Below, in pieces: positions 1 through 7,377 of a stretch of 21,553 bases of DNA; position 1 is the first letter of the stretch; every line of letters starts with the position of its first letter. Source of the DNA: Firmicutes bacterium CAG:145 (GTDB lineage Bacteria; Bacillota; Clostridia; Peptostreptococcales; Anaerovoracaceae); assembly GCA_000435715.1 (NCBI GenBank), contig FR882593.1, positions 177,507-199,059 on the forward strand. The letters run 5' to 3'. Made by a program: the position numbers and the translations under genes. The notes under the pieces were generated by a model, which saw only the letters and a program-made list of their open reading frames with translations, made no database searches and was not told the DNA's origin.

Positions 1-1
1 G

Positions 2-292
2 ACTGCAACTATCAGAGACCTGGTATACATGGTAGAATCCATCCCTGAAGGTTCCACATGGACGGCTACGGGCCTTGGCAAGAACGCATGGCACATCGCA
101 GCCGCCACCATCAGCTTAGGCGGTCACGTGAGAGTGGGCTTCGAAGATAACCTGTACATGGAAAAGGGCGTTCTGGCAGAATCCAACGGCCAGATGGTAG
201 CTAAAGTCGTAGAGCTGGCTAAGATGCTGGGCAGAGAGGTAGCAACCCCTGCCGAAGCCAGAGAGATCTTAGGACTTGCTCCGCTCAAATAG
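2..292 (+). CDS. kce: Beta-keto acid cleavage enzyme (Kce/BKACE family), C-terminal part
   Basis: The gene is cut by the window edge; the reading frame is open from base 2 and ends at TAG 290-292, giving the last 96 residues. The fragment contains GSTWTATGLGKNAW, then GGHVRVGFEDNLYMEKGVLA, and a C-terminal helix VATPAEAREILGL. These are hallmarks of the DUF849/BKACE family, whose founding member is 3-keto-5-aminohexanoate cleavage enzyme of lysine fermentation. That enzyme condenses the keto acid with acetyl-CoA to give acetoacetate and 3-aminobutyryl-CoA, using a metal-dependent TIM barrel. The family includes enzymes acting on other beta-keto acids, and the specificity-determining part lies mostly outside the window. 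The kce assignment is therefore probable, while the family assignment is firm. A terminator follows, so this is the last gene of its operon. Confidence 0.85.
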   Translation, partial: TATIRDLVYMVESIPEGSTWTATGLGKNAWHIAAATISLGGHVRVGFEDNLYMEKGVLAESNGQMVAKVVELAKMLGREVATPAEAREILGLAPLK

Positions 293-345
293 TACTTAAT
301 GAAAAGGGTATTCAAGATTATCGTATGGGTACCCGGATAGAAAAC

Positions 346-388
346 AAGAGCACTTGAAACTTGATTTACAGTGGACAGTGCTCTTTTT
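346..388 (+). terminator. Intrinsic terminator after the kce-like gene
   Basis: AAGAGCACT (346-354) pairs perfectly with AGTGCTCTT (377-385) across a 22-nt loop, and a run of T follows to 388. The loop is longer than usual, but stem and T-tract are well formed. It closes the upstream operon about 55 bases after the stop codon. Confidence 0.7.
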
Positions 389-518
389 GTATGGCTTGAT
401 TTCTTACATTTCTGCCGAACACTTTTGCCACTGTGTAATATTGAAGTAAGTTTGTAATATATATTGGAGGCAGATGAATAGGTATACAATATACTTAATT
501 TTAAAGTGTAGAAAAAGA

Positions 519-546
519 TTGAATTGTAAAAAAGTAATATTATACT
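519..546 (+). promoter_or_regulatory. Probable sigma-A-type promoter for the secreted-protein gene
   Basis: TTGAAT (519-524) is separated by 16 bases from TATACT (541-546), close to the TTGACA/TATAAT consensus. It lies about 105 bases upstream of the ATG at 653. Apart from the terminator, this promoter and the hairpin below, I see nothing coding in 293-652. The area is strongly AT-rich, so a chance match is possible. Confidence 0.45.
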
Positions 547-591
547 AATAGTAAATTGGATTAAAGATCAATCGAGCATAAATGGAAAAAT

Positions 592-634
592 AAATTCAGT
601 ATATGTGAAGGGATCTTTATCTGCTGAATTTTTT
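592..634 (+). promoter_or_regulatory. Leader hairpin with T-run ahead of the secreted-protein gene
   Basis: AAATTCAG (592-599) can pair with CTGAATTT (624-631), with T continuing to 634. It sits between the proposed promoter and the ribosome binding site GGAGGT (641-646). This is the geometry of an attenuator or a weak terminator. The 24-nt loop and AT-rich stem make it marginal. Confidence 0.3.
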
Positions 635-652
635 GATGATGGAGGTAGAGAA

Positions 653-1342
653 ATGAAAGGGAAAAGAAAATTGTTAATAAGTCTATTACTTAGTAGCCGT
701 CATGTTATTTAGCAGTATGTCAGTTGCTTTTGGAGCCTCCGGAGTAACAATAGAAAGCGGAGGAAAAATTATGACTTTTTCTCAGCTTAGTGATAATAAG
801 GTCATGATCAATGATGGGGGAAGTATCATTTTTATTGAAGCTGAGAAAATGGGTGATAATAATATAAAGCTAAAAAAAATGGACCGGAAAACGATGGATA
901 TTTGCTTATAGATCAAAAACGGAAAACCATATATTCTTCTTATACAGGGGAGACGGTGAATGTCGGCGACACATTGGATGACAATGAGACTGCTGTAATT
1001 AAACCTGCGGGAGTCACTAAAATAATTGATGAGTACGAACATAAGATAAGTTATAAAACCTTGGCAAGCTTGGTGGGAAAAGGAGCAACAGCGTACGATA
1101 TTGCTTATGCTATGGCGGGTATTTTTCTGGCTTACCATGGAGTGGCGATAGCTTCTATAGTTACTCTGATATATAGCGCACTTAAGTCAGATTTGTACTC
1201 AAAAATTATAAATGGTATAGCAAATAACCTTTCTGGTGGTGTCAAGATAACGATATATAAATGTGAGATAACAAAACATCAAGGCAGCCGAATAGTCAAA
1301 GGCGTTGGATATAAGATAGGTTCTATCGGATTGTATGGATGA
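653..1342 (+). pseudogene. Secreted small-protein gene with two frameshifts (bacteriocin-like)
   Basis: ATG 653 has a well-placed GGAGGT at 641-646 and begins a lysine-rich signal peptide (MKGKRKLLISLLL), but that frame stops at 710-712. From about base 690 the next frame continues the hydrophobic core and a cleavage-like end (SSMSVAFGAS). It runs to a stop at 909-911. Past the A8 run at 872-879 the original frame becomes open again and runs to 1342. Joined, the product would be about 229 residues: signal peptide to about residue 28, a polar middle, a Gly/Ala-rich hydrophobic segment (KGATAYDIAYAMAGIFLAYH) followed by VAIASIVTLIYSAL, and a basic Gly-rich tail ending in GSIGLYG. I do not recognise the family. 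A signal peptide plus an amphipathic Gly/Ala region, followed by a small membrane protein, recalls secreted bacteriocins with their immunity proteins. The +1 and -1 shifts could be decay, sequencing error or recoding. Confidence 0.6.
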
Positions 1343-1381
1343 AATATATGAGAAAATAATTTTAAAATGAGGGGGTTGTGT

Positions 1382-1702
1382 ATGAAAAACGATGAAAACA
1401 AAGAGCAATTGCCTCATGAACGAAAAATGCCGTTTGACGGAATACAACTGGCATACGCTTTGTTTATAGTCATGTATTTTCGGGCGGCACCGCATTTTAA
1501 GCCATACACGGATTCGGCTAAATTGCTCGGATATGGAAATGACAAATTCATGATTCTGCTCTTTGTGGTATTTGCAGTATTTACAGTTTTCGTAATAGTC
1601 CACAATCATAAACATGAACAAAATAAGATTACAAGATGGGCGTGTTATATCGGCGCTATCGGAGTACTATATATTTTTGTCGACTATTATTTATTTAAAT
1701 AG
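1382..1702 (+). CDS. Small three-helix membrane protein (possible immunity protein)
   Basis: This is a 106-residue protein of unknown family. ATG 1382 is chosen over ATG 1367 because the AGGGGG at 1369-1374 then serves as ribosome binding site and the product starts MKNDENK. After a charged N-terminus come three hydrophobic segments: residues about 21-35 (weak), 57-74 and 86-104, joined by polar loops including the His-rich HNHKHEQNK. It starts about 40 bases after the frameshifted secreted-protein gene, in the same AT-rich stretch and probably the same transcript. Small multi-helix proteins directly downstream of secreted toxins are often immunity proteins. This is context inference only; nothing in the sequence itself proves it. 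Confidence 0.6.
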   Translation: MKNDENKEQLPHERKMPFDGIQLAYALFIVMYFRAAPHFKPYTDSAKLLGYGNDKFMILLFVVFAVFTVFVIVHNHKHEQNKITRWACYIGAIGVLYIFVDYYLFK

Positions 1703-1734
1703 CTCAGGCAGTTGCTGAACACAAAGACATTATT

Positions 1735-1765
1735 TTGCTTCCATTGAGGTTCATAATGGTATAAA
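1735..1765 (+). promoter_or_regulatory. Possible extended -10 promoter for whiA
   Basis: TGGTATAAA (1757-1765) is an extended -10 match, with a poor -35 candidate TTGCTT (1735-1740) at 19-base spacing. It lies about 100 bases before the whiA ATG. No terminator is evident between 1703 and this site, so whiA could also be read from upstream. The leader contains the palindrome TTGGGCTTGCCCAA (1798-1811), of unknown meaning. Confidence 0.3.
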
Positions 1766-1867
1766 ATATAAAAAAACCTTATTGCTGGAGCTTTTATTGG
1801 GCTTGCCCAAGCCAAACTGCTGTACTGCTTGCCCGCAGGCCCAAGATTACCACGAGGAGAAAAATCC

Positions 1868-2809
1868 ATGTCTTTTGCATCAGAAGTAAAAAATGAATTA
1901 TCGAGAACTGACGCAGAAAAAAAGTGCTGCCAGCTTGCCGAGATAGCAGGATTTTTGAGAGTGTCCGGCAGCATAGGCCTGGCAGGAGGGGGAAGATTTA
2001 AGATCATCATAACTTCTGAGAACCCGGCAGTGATCAGGCATTATAAGAAACTGCTGCACGATTATTTCGACGCCGAGACGGTGCTGGAGGTGTCAGAGGC
2101 TTCTTCCATAGGAAAGAGGAGAGAATACAAGATAACCATAGATCCGGACAACAGAAGCGAACAAATACTCAGAGAAACGGGCATATTGCTCGTCAGAGAA
2201 GGAAACAACTATATATCAGACGGTATATACGACGGCATAGTAAAAAGCAAATGCTGCAAGCGGGCTTATCTGAGAGGTATATTCATGGGAGCAGGCACCA
2301 TGAGCGACCCTGAAAAATCTTATCATCTGGAATTCGTATGCGGCAGCGAATCACTTGCCAAAGATCTTAAAAAGCTGATAAACTCTTTTGCAGATCTTCA
2401 GGCCAGAGATTTCAAGAGAGGGAATACTTATGTGGTGTATATGAAAAAAGCTGATTACGTGGCCGACATGTTGGGAATAATGGGTGCAGACACCCATTCG
2501 CTGATAATTGAGAATACTTTGGTGGAAAAGTCCGTGAAGAACGAAGCCAACAGGATGGCTAACTGTGACAACGCCAATACGGACAGAATCGTCGCAGCGG
2601 CCATGAAACAGGTGAAGGCTGTGGAAAAGATTCAAGAAAAAAAAGGCCTGAACTGGCTTCCGGATAAACTCAGAGAGGTAGCAGAACTGAGACAAGAAAA
2701 TCCTGATATATCCATAAAAGAGCTGGGCGAGATGTGCAGACCGCCTCTGAAAAAATCAGGAATAAACGGCCGGCTTAAAAAGATCGAGGAAATAGCCTCT
2801 AAACTTTAA
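1868..2809 (+). CDS. whiA: DNA-binding protein WhiA
   Basis: This is a 313-residue protein, the normal length for the family. ATG 1868 is chosen because it gives the family's N-terminus MSFASEVKNEL and follows AGGAG at 1855-1859; an upstream in-frame start at 1829 would add unsupported residues. WhiA combines a LAGLIDADG-homing-endonuclease-like N-terminal fold without nuclease activity and a C-terminal helix-turn-helix. The family motif RMANCDNAN is present (NCDNAN at residues 232-237), and the HTH lies at about 268-310 (LREVAELRQENPD followed by ISIKELGEMC). In Actinobacteria it controls sporulation septation; in Bacillota it is linked to cell division and chromosome segregation, usually beside yvcK and rapZ. 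Those neighbours are absent here: the gene stands alone between the AT-rich insert and a terminator. Confidence 0.95.
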   Translation: MSFASEVKNELSRTDAEKKCCQLAEIAGFLRVSGSIGLAGGGRFKIIITSENPAVIRHYKKLLHDYFDAETVLEVSEASSIGKRREYKITIDPDNRSEQILRETGILLVREGNNYISDGIYDGIVKSKCCKRAYLRGIFMGAGTMSDPEKSYHLEFVCGSESLAKDLKKLINSFADLQARDFKRGNTYVVYMKKADYVADMLGIMGADTHSLIIENTLVEKSVKNEANRMANCDNANTDRIVAAAMKQVKAVEKIQEKKGLNWLPDKLREVAELRQENPDISIKELGEMCRPPLKKSGINGRLKKIEEIASKL

Positions 2810-2823
2810 ATTATTGCATAGAC

Positions 2824-2867
2824 TATGCTTTATGGGGATGAATTATCTTCATAGGGCATATTTTTTT
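2824..2867 (+). terminator. Intrinsic terminator after whiA
   Basis: TATGCTTTATG (2824-2834) pairs with CATAGGGCATA (2850-2860), with two G-T wobbles, followed directly by seven T (2861-2867). It lies 15 bases after the whiA stop and separates whiA from the V-ATPase operon. Confidence 0.8.
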
Positions 2868-2891
2868 GTATACTGAATATTTGATAAAATT

Positions 2892-2921
2892 TTGATATAT
2901 ATGAATATTTTGTGGTAAATT
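2892..2921 (+). promoter_or_regulatory. Probable promoter of the V-ATPase operon
   Basis: TTGATA (2892-2897), an 18-base spacer and an extended -10 TGGTAAATT (2913-2921) lie 55-85 bases before the first subunit gene and just after the whiA terminator. The region is AT-rich, so alternatives exist (for example TTGATA at 2881), but the operon needs a start here. Confidence 0.5.
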
Positions 2922-2975
2922 TAGAAAAAGGGGAAATTTTTCATTTTGGAAATAATAAGGCAAGGAGGCGGGAGA

Positions 2976-3302
2976 TTGTTTACAGAAGAACTTAAACTCA
3001 TTAAGGATGCTGAAGACCAAGCCGACAAGATGCGAAAGGAGGCGAAAGTCTCGGCAAAGAAGTTAACGCAGGAGACCGATGCAAAAGCCGACAAGATGGT
3101 AGAGGAGGCTTTTGCCAGGGAGAGAGAACAATGCCAAGCTTTGCTTAAAGACGGGCAGGAGATCGCCGGCAAGCTTTATGATAAAGCCATTGAGAATGCC
3201 CAAGAGTTCTGCCGGGAGATGGAACTGAAGGCCCGGGAGAAAAAAGAAGAGGCGATAAGATTCATTGCAGAAAGGATCGTGGATTCAAGTGTCAATTGTT
3301 AA
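2976..3302 (+). CDS. ntpF: V-type ATPase subunit G/H (peripheral stalk)
   Basis: The 108-residue product is almost wholly charged heptad-like helix (for example EDQADKMRKEAKVSAKKL), as expected for the small stalk subunit that pairs with subunit E and links V1 to the membrane subunit I. Several names are in use: NtpF in Enterococcus hirae, AtpH in many annotations. I chose the TTG at 2976 because AAGGAGG (2962-2968) sits 7 bases upstream; a TTG at 2946 has no good site. It is the first gene of the nine-gene operon and overlaps the next gene by 14 bases. The low sequence complexity means the call rests largely on position, size and coiled-coil character. Confidence 0.85.
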   Translation: MFTEELKLIKDAEDQADKMRKEAKVSAKKLTQETDAKADKMVEEAFAREREQCQALLKDGQEIAGKLYDKAIENAQEFCREMELKAREKKEEAIRFIAERIVDSSVNC

Positions 3303-5259
3303 AATGCAGAAGATTGCAGTGATAGGCCTTGACAAGCAGAAAGAATCCATAATGTCCAGATTGATGGACTTCGGAGCCGTAGAGCTTACGGATCAGAAGA
3401 ATAAACTCTCAGATGAAACTTTGAGTTCTATAGTGACGCTGGATGACAGCCATGCAAAGGCCGCAGAGCTTGACGCCAGACTCAGCCGCGCCGAAAACGC
3501 CCTGCTTTTTTTGGAGAAGCACGATAAGGCTAAGGAACCGCTCTTTAAGACCAGAAGAATCATGAAGCAAGAAGCGGCACGGCAGATAGATATGGAATCT
3601 GCAGAAGAGGATATCAGAAAAATACTCGAGCTGGAAGAACGCCTCAAGGACGCTAACGATCAGATGAACAAACTCGATCAGGAAGAAATCCTCATCACGC
3701 CGTGGCTGGGGTATGCGATGCCCCTTGAAATGATACGTACTCCCAAGACTATCATTCACGAGGGTATACTGCCTTCAGGAGCAGATGTTCCGGAAATCAT
3801 GAGAGAACTCGAAGATCTGGGAGGGATAGTCGCAAAGCTTATCAATGCAGATAAAGAGATGAATTATATAGCTTTCATCTGTCTCATAAGTCAGGAACAG
3901 CAGATATTATCTCTGCTGAAACAAAGAGGATTTTCAGAAGTGTATTTCAGAGGGCTTAAGGGGACAGCCAAAGAAAACCTCGAGAGAATCAGATCAGAAA
4001 AGGAAGCTCTTCAGGCCAAGATTCAGGAGATGAAGACTGAAGCGTCAAAGATGGCTAATCTGCGGCAATCAGTGGAAAATTACTGCGATATGACAGCCAT
4101 AGCTTCCGAAAAAGAAAAGATCAAAAACAAATTGCTCAAGACAAAAAAGACGTTTTACCTTGAAGGGTGGATCCCCGAGAGACTTTCTGCAAAAGCGGAG
4201 AAACTCTTAGAAGGCATGAATTGCTGCTACAGATTTGCAGAGGCAGAAGAAGGAGACGAAGTTCCGGTACTTTTGGATAACAAGAATTTCTTCGTACCTT
4301 TTGAAGCGATCACAGAGATGTACTCGCTGCCTGATTACAGAGGGTTTGACCCCACCAGCATATTCGCCATGTTTTACGCCGTATTTTTCGGTATGATGCT
4401 CAGCGATGCCGGATATGGAATAATCATGACCGCCGGATGTTTTGCGGCTCTTAAAAAATTCAAACTTGAAGGTAACACGTATAAGATGGTAAAACTGTTC
4501 TTCTACTGCGGCATCTCCACTGTGATATGGGGAGCCCTGTTCGGAGGATGGTTCGGAGACATAGTTTCGGTATTTGCGAGAACTTTCCTGGGCGTGGAGA
4601 TAGCCATAGACCCTATATGGTTCAATCCGCTGGATGATCCTATGAAGATGCTGATATTTTCTCTCGGCCTGGGCATAGTCCATCTGTTTACGGGAATGGG
4701 AATCAAAGCTTACATGCAGATCAAAGAGGGACATTGGTTTGACGCCGTGTGTGACGAAGGATTCTGGTATCTCACCATCCTGGGTCTGATAGGCTGGCTG
4801 GGCGGAGGAATGGTTCTTCCGGCCGCTGTATCTATAGGAAAATGGATGACTATAATAGGAGCGGCAGGTCTGCTCCTGACAGGAGGCCGGCATAACAAGG
4901 GCTTCGGCAAGATAACCGGTGGGCTGAGCAATATATACAACATCACAAGCTATATGTCAGACATACTGTCCTACGCCAGACTGCTGGCGCTGGGACTGGC
5001 TACGGGAGTAATAGCGCAAGTGGTGAACACTCTCGGATCACTGTTTGGAGGCGGAATAGGCGGAGCAGTTGCTCTGATAGTGATATTCCTGCTGGGACAC
5101 ACGCTGAATCTGGCTATAAATGTCCTTGGAGCCTTCATACATTCCAGCAGACTGCAGTATGTAGAATTCTTCGGAAAGTTTTATGAAGACGGCGGCGAGC
5201 CCTTTGACCCTTTCCGAAAGAAAACCAAATATATAAAGATAGAGCAAGAGGAGGAATAA
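3289..5259 (+). CDS. ntpI: V-type ATPase subunit I (a subunit, ion channel half)
   Basis: This is a 656-residue membrane subunit that forms the ion half-channels against the proteolipid ring. The start is taken at GTG 3289, giving MSIVKMQKIAVIGLDKQKE, the family's N-terminus, with AAAGGA about 13 bases upstream; TTG 3265 and ATG 3304 are alternatives. Residues 1 to about 330 form the cytoplasmic stator arm with long helices (such as ENLERIRSEKEALQAKIQEM). The rest is the membrane domain, entered around FDPTSIFAMFYAVFFGMM. The essential arginines are visible: R564 in SYMSDILSYARLLALGL and R621 in FIHSSRLQYVEFF. They correspond by motif to R573 and R629 of E. hirae NtpI. The C-terminus ends in the typical EDGGEPFDPF. 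Confidence 0.96.
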   Translation: MSIVKMQKIAVIGLDKQKESIMSRLMDFGAVELTDQKNKLSDETLSSIVTLDDSHAKAAELDARLSRAENALLFLEKHDKAKEPLFKTRRIMKQEAARQIDMESAEEDIRKILELEERLKDANDQMNKLDQEEILITPWLGYAMPLEMIRTPKTIIHEGILPSGADVPEIMRELEDLGGIVAKLINADKEMNYIAFICLISQEQQILSLLKQRGFSEVYFRGLKGTAKENLERIRSEKEALQAKIQEMKTEASKMANLRQSVENYCDMTAIASEKEKIKNKLLKTKKTFYLEGWIPERLSAKAEKLLEGMNCCYRFAEAEEGDEVPVLLDNKNFFVPFEAITEMYSLPDYRGFDPTSIFAMFYAVFFGMMLSDAGYGIIMTAGCFAALKKFKLEGNTYKMVKLFFYCGISTVIWGALFGGWFGDIVSVFARTFLGVEIAIDPIWFNPLDDPMKMLIFSLGLGIVHLFTGMGIKAYMQIKEGHWFDAVCDEGFWYLTILGLIGWLGGGMVLPAAVSIGKWMTIIGAAGLLLTGGRHNKGFGKITGGLSNIYNITSYMSDILSYARLLALGLATGVIAQVVNTLGSLFGGGIGGAVALIVIFLLGHTLNLAINVLGAFIHSSRLQYVEFFGKFYEDGGEPFDPFRKKTKYIKIEQEEE

Positions 5260-5263
5260 AAAG

Positions 5264-5740
5264 ATGAATATGATAGACGGCAATACATTGGCCATTTTGG
5301 GAGCAACCATCGCGGCTCTGGCAGGCATAGGCAGCGCCATGGGCGTGGGAATCGCCGGACAGGCGGCCTCGGCAGTAGTGGCAGAGGATCCTAAGAAATT
5401 CGGTAAGACCATCATCTTGCAGGCTCTGCCGGGAACGCAGGGAATCTACGGACTGATAATCTCCTTCCTTATAATGATAAAGATAGGCCTTCTGGGAGGA
5501 GACATGATAGACCTGACTATGGCTCAGGGAGCATATTTCTTAGCGGCAGGTATTCCTATAGGACTGGTGGGAATCTGGTCCGGAATAGCACAGGGAAAGG
5601 CGGCGGCAGCAGCCCTGCAGCTTACTGCCAAGAGACCTGACCAGATGGTAAAGGGTATAATCTATACTGCCATGGTAGAGACTTACGCTATCTTCGCTCT
5701 GCTGGTTTCGGTGCTGATTTGGCTGAGAATACCGGTTTAA
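5264..5740 (+). CDS. ntpK: V-type ATPase proteolipid subunit K, sodium-type
   Basis: This is a 158-residue double-hairpin proteolipid with four membrane helices, the rotor-ring subunit. GAGGAG (5249-5254) precedes ATG 5264. The carboxylate E139 (AMVETYAIF) is in the second hairpin only. The residues known from the E. hirae crystal structure to hold sodium are all present: L55, T58 and Q59 in LPGTQG (E. hirae L61, T64, Q65), Q110 in SGIAQGK, and E139. This supports a sodium-pumping rather than proton-pumping enzyme. With one carboxylate per four helices, the ring gives a low ion-to-ATP ratio, typical of ATP-driven pumps. It is translated 4 bases after ntpI. Confidence 0.97.
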   Translation: MNMIDGNTLAILGATIAALAGIGSAMGVGIAGQAASAVVAEDPKKFGKTIILQALPGTQGIYGLIISFLIMIKIGLLGGDMIDLTMAQGAYFLAAGIPIGLVGIWSGIAQGKAAAAALQLTAKRPDQMVKGIIYTAMVETYAIFALLVSVLIWLRIPV

Positions 5741-5768
5741 AGAGCGGCTCGGAGGTGAGATTCGCAAA

Positions 5769-6359
5769 ATGAGTATAGAAAAGATCACATCGGCCATCAT
5801 AGACGAAGCCCAGGCAGAATGCGAGCAGATACTTAATGCGGCGGAGACCAAAAACAGAGGAGTCATCGCGCAGCTCGAAAAACGAATAAAGATCGAAACT
5901 GATGTGGCGGTCAGAGAGGCCGGGGAAGAACGTGAAAGAATAATAAGCAGACGAAAGTCCGTAGCTGACATAGACGGAAAGAAGATAGTTCTGGCCAAGA
6001 AACAGCAGCTCATAGACGGCTGTTTTGAGGAGGCGGTAGAACATATAGTATCTATGGACGAAGACCAATATGTGGAATTTCTTGCAGCAGCAGGAAAGAA
6101 CACCGGTTTCAGCCAGGGAAGCCTTATCTTCAACGAAAAAGAGAAGACGTCCATAGGGCGCAGAGTAGTTGAGGCTCTGAATAAGGCAGTACCTGATGGT
6201 GATTTTCATCTGGCGGAGGAGACGAGAAAAATAAAAGGCGGGTACATGCTTCAAAAAGGGCAGGTATACATCAACAATTCGGTGGAGGCCATGGTGGAAG
6301 ACAGACGCCGTGAGCTGACTTCGGAGGTTGCGGCTATACTTTTCCCGCCGGAAAAATAA
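5769..6359 (+). CDS. ntpE: V-type ATPase subunit E (peripheral stalk)
   Basis: This is a 196-residue protein, normal for subunit E. ATG 5769 follows a strong GGAGGTGA (5751-5758). The N-terminal half is one long helix (DEAQAECEQILNAAETKNRG) that pairs with the G/H subunit. The C-terminal half forms the globular head, which contacts the top of the A3B3 catalytic hexamer and ends in RRELTSEVAAILF. The family is recognised from this architecture and from its fixed place between K and C in the operon. Confidence 0.92.
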   Translation: MSIEKITSAIIDEAQAECEQILNAAETKNRGVIAQLEKRIKIETDVAVREAGEERERIISRRKSVADIDGKKIVLAKKQQLIDGCFEEAVEHIVSMDEDQYVEFLAAAGKNTGFSQGSLIFNEKEKTSIGRRVVEALNKAVPDGDFHLAEETRKIKGGYMLQKGQVYINNSVEAMVEDRRRELTSEVAAILFPPEK

Positions 6360-6369
6360 GGAGAAGATT

Positions 6370-7377
6370 ATGAGTAAGAACAGAGATGACTCATATATAT
6401 TCTGCGCCGCCCTCATAAGAGCAAGCGAGAGATCCTTTCTTCCCGAATCGGAGCTGACGAGAGCCGCCGAGGCGGCCGACTTTGCCGGAGCAATGTCTGT
6501 GCTGACGGAAAACGGGTACGGTAGCCTCAAGGCGCCCGAGAAACCGAGAGACTTTGCGAAGCTGCTGGCAGAAGAGGAAAGAAGAAATTACGATTTCGTA
6601 TTTTCCGCCTTACCCGACCAAGAAGAGCTTGTACTGTTCAGATATCCCAAGGATTATCACAACGCCAAGGCAGTTCTTAAGGCCGAGTTTCTGGGAACTG
6701 ACCCCGAAAAATATCTGACCGAGGGAGGCAGCTTCTCCCCTGAGGCCATGGTCTCCATGATAAGGGAGAGGAACTTCGTGTTCATGTCTTCCGAGATGAA
6801 GGAGGCGGTCAACAGGGCGGCCGAGGTTTTCGGCAAGGGAAGAGACCCTCAGGAGATAGACATAATTCTGGACAAGGCGTGCTACAGCCGGATGCTCAAC
6901 GCCGCGGAAAAGACGGAGAATCTGTTTCTGATAAATTACGTCAGGCTTCTCATAGACATCCTGAACGTGATAACCTTCGTCAGACTGAGGCAGATGAAAA
7001 AGCCGTGGACATTCTTCAGCAAGGTATTCTTGCCGGGAGGACAGATGGCGGAGAGCCTGTTTGTCGGCGGCTATGAGGAAAACTATCATAAGCTGGCGGA
7101 GAGGTTCAGGCCTTACGGATTCGCGGAAATCATAGAGAAAGGCGGAGAAAAGGTCAGGGAGACCGGCATGTACTCCTTGCTCGAGAAGCTCTGCGACAAC
7201 AAGAGAATAGAATATATAAAAGACGCAAAATACATTTCTTTCGGCATCGAGCCGGCGGCGGCGTACCTAATCGCAAAAGACAGCGAGATAAAGAATCTCA
7301 GAATGATTTTTACGGGAAAGATCGCCGGAACGCCTAAAGAAGTTATTTTGGAAAGGCTGAGGAAAACTTATGTATAA
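6370..7377 (+). CDS. ntpC: V-type ATPase subunit C/d (AC39 family)
   Basis: This is a 335-residue cytoplasmic subunit that caps the proteolipid ring and couples it to the central rotor D/F. ATG 6370 is preferred (AAGGAGAAG at 6358-6366 upstream, product MSKNRDDSYIFCAALIRA) over a start at 6328 lying inside ntpE. It is mostly helical; LLIDILNVITFVRLRQM at the middle is the repeated AC39 core pattern. The opening YIFCAALIRASE corresponds to the family's YAY.NARVRA.E segment but is more divergent than its neighbours. Its stop overlaps the start of the next gene by 8 bases. Confidence 0.92.
   Translation: MSKNRDDSYIFCAALIRASERSFLPESELTRAAEAADFAGAMSVLTENGYGSLKAPEKPRDFAKLLAEEERRNYDFVFSALPDQEELVLFRYPKDYHNAKAVLKAEFLGTDPEKYLTEGGSFSPEAMVSMIRERNFVFMSSEMKEAVNRAAEVFGKGRDPQEIDIILDKACYSRMLNAAEKTENLFLINYVRLLIDILNVITFVRLRQMKKPWTFFSKVFLPGGQMAESLFVGGYEENYHKLAERFRPYGFAEIIEKGGEKVRETGMYSLLEKLCDNKRIEYIKDAKYISFGIEPAAAYLIAKDSEIKNLRMIFTGKIAGTPKEVILERLRKTYV

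Noticed and set aside
474..548. 24-codon ORF with GGAGG just upstream (MNRYTIYLILK...)
   Set aside because: Only 3 bases separate GGAGG from the ATG, the reading is low-complexity, and it overlaps the proposed promoter. A chance ORF is likelier.
902..1342. The 1342-ending frame as an independent gene starting at TTG 902
   Set aside because: It has no ribosome binding site and its first residues continue the preceding frame smoothly, so it is the third piece of the frameshifted gene.
4207..4893. Long reverse-strand ORF inside ntpI, and similar reverse ORFs inside ntpA, ntpB and ntpD
   Set aside because: They are shadows of firmly identified genes, with no family resemblance and no ribosome binding sites.
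6328..6369. Upstream start for ntpC
   Set aside because: It lies inside ntpE without a ribosome binding site; ATG 6370 has AAGGAGAAG correctly placed and gives the normal subunit length.
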